64,000 nucleotides of DNA from Tannockella sp964369175 (GTDB lineage Bacteria > Bacillota_I > Bacilli_A > Erysipelotrichales > Coprobacillaceae), in NCBI GenBank assembly GCA_964369175.1, contig CAYJEM010000002.1, forward strand, positions 1 to 64,000, read 5' to 3'. The notes beneath the pieces are model-generated. The model saw nothing but the letters and a program-made list of their open reading frames with translations, was not told the origin of the DNA and did not search any database. A program made the position numbers and the translations under genes. This document shows positions 62,116-64,000 of the stretch, one piece after another. Every line of letters begins with the position of its first letter. Position 1 is the stretch's first letter.

Positions 62116-63336
62116 AGGATAAAATATTTTAACGTCTTTCTTACTCTTTTTTGAATTTGTAATAGCCCAAACTATTTCAGATACTTCTGGCAAAGGAACA
62201 TTTCCTTTTGAAGTAATAATTTCAATTTCATGAATTCCACGCTTACTTCCATAATAACGATATGGTATTTGACTTTGGTCATCACTCACAACATAGTATC
62301 TTGGATTATATCCAAGGGATAGATAGTGTTCCTTATACTTTTCTATCTGTTCATTGTTATCAACATCATCATAAGTAAATAAATCACGGTTAAAGAAACG
62401 AGTTGTTAAATCAACTAATATTGAATCTGCTGACTTAGTAAACCTTTTAAAATAATAAAAGACAATGTTTTCATCTAAATCAACATATTGTTGTTCATTA
62501 ACTTCACCTTTAAAAAAAGGCTCTAAATATTCAATATCTCCCAAATCACATCCCTGATCATATAAGTCATTTGCTCTTTTAAAGATGCTTATAAGCAATT
62601 GTTCATAGGCTCTTGCTGTTGGATGATAATACACTTGCCAGTACATATGATATCTTGCTAGAATATAGTCTTCAATTGACTGAACACCACTTTTTCGATA
62701 CACAATTCTTCCACCTTTAACTTCCATAATTCTAAGAATTCTTTGTAAATCAAACTGACCATATGTTGTACCAGTAAAATAAGAATCACGTAATAAGTAA
62801 TCCATTCGATCAGCATCAAGTTGACTACTTATCATTTGTATAAGTATTTGGCTTGGATGTTGCTTTTTAATAATACTACTAACCACTTTACTAAAGCCTT
62901 GATGTACACTTTCTAAAATGGTATTTACTTGTGTATTACCCTCAATAATCTTTATTGTATAATCTTCATGCGAAATCTTAAAAGCATCTTCAAAACTATG
63001 TGAAAAAGGACCATGACCAACATCGTGCAGTAACGCTGCACATAATACTGATAATTTATCATAATCGTTAATATGTTTTCCAATGCATGAATCTTCACAC
63101 ATTAACTTGGCAATTTGATACACACCTAGACTATGACAAAAGCGAGAATGCTCAGCACTTTGATAAACTTGGTATGTTCCGCCAAGTTGACGGATTCGTC
63201 GAAGCCTTTGCATTTCACACGTATCAATTAATTGTAATATAACACTATGTTCAACTGTTATATAGTTATGTACTGCATCGCGAAACACTCTAGTTTTTTC
63301 TAAAGTCATGCTTTCTAAAGTAAAGTTTTCTAGCAT
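62101..63336 (-). CDS. HD-domain phosphohydrolase (YwfO-like)
   Basis: A 411-residue dNTPase-like protein. The metal site is seen in AEHSRFCHSLGV (His), ALLHDVGHGPFSHSFE (HD) and the later SSQLDADRMDYLLRDS (Asp). YwfO and its relatives hydrolyse deoxynucleoside triphosphates; the exact substrate is not shown. The start is ATG 63336 with GGAGG 9 nt upstream. It lies 4 bp after the DUF1653 gene and is cotranscribed with it. Confidence 0.92.
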   Translation of the reverse strand: MLENFTLESMTLEKTRVFRDAVHNYITVEHSVILQLIDTCEMQRLRRIRQLGGTYQVYQSAEHSRFCHSLGVYQIAKLMCEDSCIGKHINDYDKLSVLCAALLHDVGHGPFSHSFEDAFKISHEDYTIKIIEGNTQVNTILESVHQGFSKVVSSIIKKQHPSQILIQMISSQLDADRMDYLLRDSYFTGTTYGQFDLQRILRIMEVKGGRIVYRKSGVQSIEDYILARYHMYWQVYYHPTARAYEQLLISIFKRANDLYDQGCDLGDIEYLEPFFKGEVNEQQYVDLDENIVFYYFKRFTKSADSILVDLTTRFFNRDLFTYDDVDNNEQIEKYKEHYLSLGYNPRYYVVSDDQSQIPYRYYGSKRGIHEIEIITSKGNVPLPEVSEIVWAITNSKKSKKDVKIFYPKTNT

Positions 63337-63340
63337 TATA

Positions 63341-63574
63341 TTAGTCCTCCACAAGTTCGAAACGATATTTTTGTTTTACATCTGGATATTTAATGACATC
63401 AACGAGTGATAAAAACATTATTTTATCACGTACATAAATTTCTTTTTTATCATATAATTGTTTATAAACAACGACTTCTTTTAATGTTTCACTATCAATG
63501 GCAATATGCAATACTTGATATTTTTTTCCTTTAAAATGCTGATAGATACCATTTAATACAAGTTCTCTTTCCAT
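63341..63574 (-). CDS. DUF1653 protein
   Basis: A 77-residue protein of the DUF1653 family: GIYQHFKGKKYQVLHIAIDSET, then VVYKQLYDKKEIYVR and a late FLSLVDVIKYP, the usual three conserved blocks of this SH3-like small protein. No function is known. ATG has AAGGAG upstream, and an extended -10 (TGATATACT, minus strand of about 63596-63604) is visible. It leads the HD-domain gene. Confidence 0.88.
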   Translation of the reverse strand: MERELVLNGIYQHFKGKKYQVLHIAIDSETLKEVVVYKQLYDKKEIYVRDKIMFLSLVDVIKYPDVKQKYRFELVED

Positions 63575-63630
63575 ATATATAGCTCCTTTTTATTTAGTAT
63601 ATCATATTCATAGGTGCTTAATATATACAT

Positions 63631-63657
63631 TTACTTTTTCAAAAACTGAAAAAGTAA
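63631..63657. promoter_or_regulatory. Operator-like inverted repeat before the GH4 gene
   Basis: Perfect 10-bp inverted repeat (TTACTTTTTC at 63631-63640, GAAAAAGTAA at 63648-63657) with a 7-nt spacer. No gene ends here, so it is not a terminator. It lies just upstream of a TATACT -10 (63679-63684) for the plus-strand glycosidase. Confidence 0.55.
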
Positions 63658-63714
63658 TAATTTATATAACCAATCATTTATACTATATGTATCAAACCTA
63701 GGAGGAAATTATAA

Positions 63715-64000
63715 ATGGCAAAAGGTGTAAAAATTGTAACAATTGGTGGAGGTAGTAGTTATACTCCAGAACTAGTTGAAGGTTTCATCAATAGATATGA
63801 TGAATTACCAATCCGTGAAATGTGGTTAGTCGACATTGAAGCTGGAAAAGAAAAAATGGAAATCGTTGGTACGATGGCACAACGTATGTGGGATGCTTCT
63901 CCATATGATGTAAAAGTACATTTAACGTTAGATAGAAGAGAAGCATTAAAAGATGCAGACTTCGTTACGACACAATTCCGTGTAGGATTACTAAATGCTC
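63715..64000 (+). CDS. GH4 family 6-phospho-glycosidase (partial, runs off the window)
   Basis: The first 95 codons of a family 4 glycoside hydrolase. The N-terminal VKIVTIGGGSSYTPELVEGF is the NAD-binding GxGS motif of 6-phospho-beta-glucosidases such as CelF/LicH, LVDIEAGKEK follows, and DADFVTTQFRVG matches the substrate region. Such enzymes split PTS-imported phospho-disaccharides. GGAGG is at 63701-63705, 9 nt before ATG. Its regulator and PTS partner, if any, lie beyond the right edge. The exact sugar cannot be told from this part. Confidence 0.9.
   Translation, partial: MAKGVKIVTIGGGSSYTPELVEGFINRYDELPIREMWLVDIEAGKEKMEIVGTMAQRMWDASPYDVKVHLTLDRREALKDADFVTTQFRVGLLNA

Overview
The window is 64 kb of chromosome from an AT-rich, low-GC Gram-positive bacterium. 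Small protein families, strong GGAGG ribosome-binding sites and TTGACA/TATAAT promoters, a T-box leader, HPr kinase, RNA polymerase delta subunit, WhiA and a YbxB-type methyltransferase beside rpoB all point to the Firmicutes. Two protein features lean toward the Erysipelotrichia/Mollicutes side: a shortened proline-rich loop in L11, and Asn in place of His at the rifampicin-contact position of RpoB. That placement is inference; no 16S rRNA or tRNA gene was found. No phage, insertion sequence, CRISPR array or plasmid gene was seen. Nearly all genes lie on the minus strand; only four CDSs (rhodanese, clpP, a class A PBP and a partial GH4 gene) are on the plus strand.

Layout, in window order (minus-strand transcription runs right to left). 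0.1-10.8 kb: rplK-rplA, rplJ-rplL, ybxB and rpoB-rpoC, with an L10-type leader plus attenuator and two copies of a small RNA motif that probably binds L1. 10.9-12.9 kb: pgk-tpiA with a strong promoter. 12.9-14.1 kb: a small rhodanese and a YitT-family membrane protein. 14.2-24.5 kb: one branched-chain amino acid operon (leuA-ilvN-ilvC-leuC-leuD-leuB-ilvD-ilvB-thioesterase) behind a leucine-type T-box. 24.6-30.5 kb: two flavoproteins, murF-ddl, a zinc-ribbon membrane protein, a small membrane protein and an XRE regulator. 30.5-34.4 kb: rapZ-whiA, ybjQ, and ppaX-trxB. 34.5-37.8 kb: an arsenic operon arsR-arsP-(thioredoxin-like)-acr3-arsC with three copies of an ArsR operator. 37.9-44.4 kb: an RpiR regulator and a PTS / GH38 / glycerate kinase operon that fits 2-O-alpha-mannosylglycerate use. 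44.5-52.4 kb: uvrB-cca-uvrA-hprK-lgt. 52.8-64 kb: ctpA, gap, clpP, rpoE, argS, cls, a DUF1934 protein, a class A PBP, an HD phosphohydrolase, a DUF1653 protein and the start of a GH4 glycosidase.

How the genes work together. The left end is core gene expression with ribosomal-protein feedback. The pgk, tpiA and gap genes supply lower glycolysis. The T-box operon would make leucine and valine (and isoleucine from 2-oxobutanoate) when leucyl-tRNA is uncharged. In the mannosylglycerate operon the PTS permease would phosphorylate the sugar on entry, the mannosidase would release mannose 6-phosphate and glycerate, and the kinase would feed glycerate to glycolysis. HprK in the window and a cre-like dyad before the PTS gene suggest carbon catabolite control.

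The most notable observations are: the PTS gene appears to start at an ACG codon; the L1-like motif is duplicated before rplK and rplA; two mutually exclusive hairpins lie between ilvC and leuC; the ars operon carries a thioredoxin-fold protein with adjacent cysteines; and RpoB and L11 carry changes predicted to reduce rifamycin and thiopeptide binding. I did not find a clearly novel defence or mobile system here.
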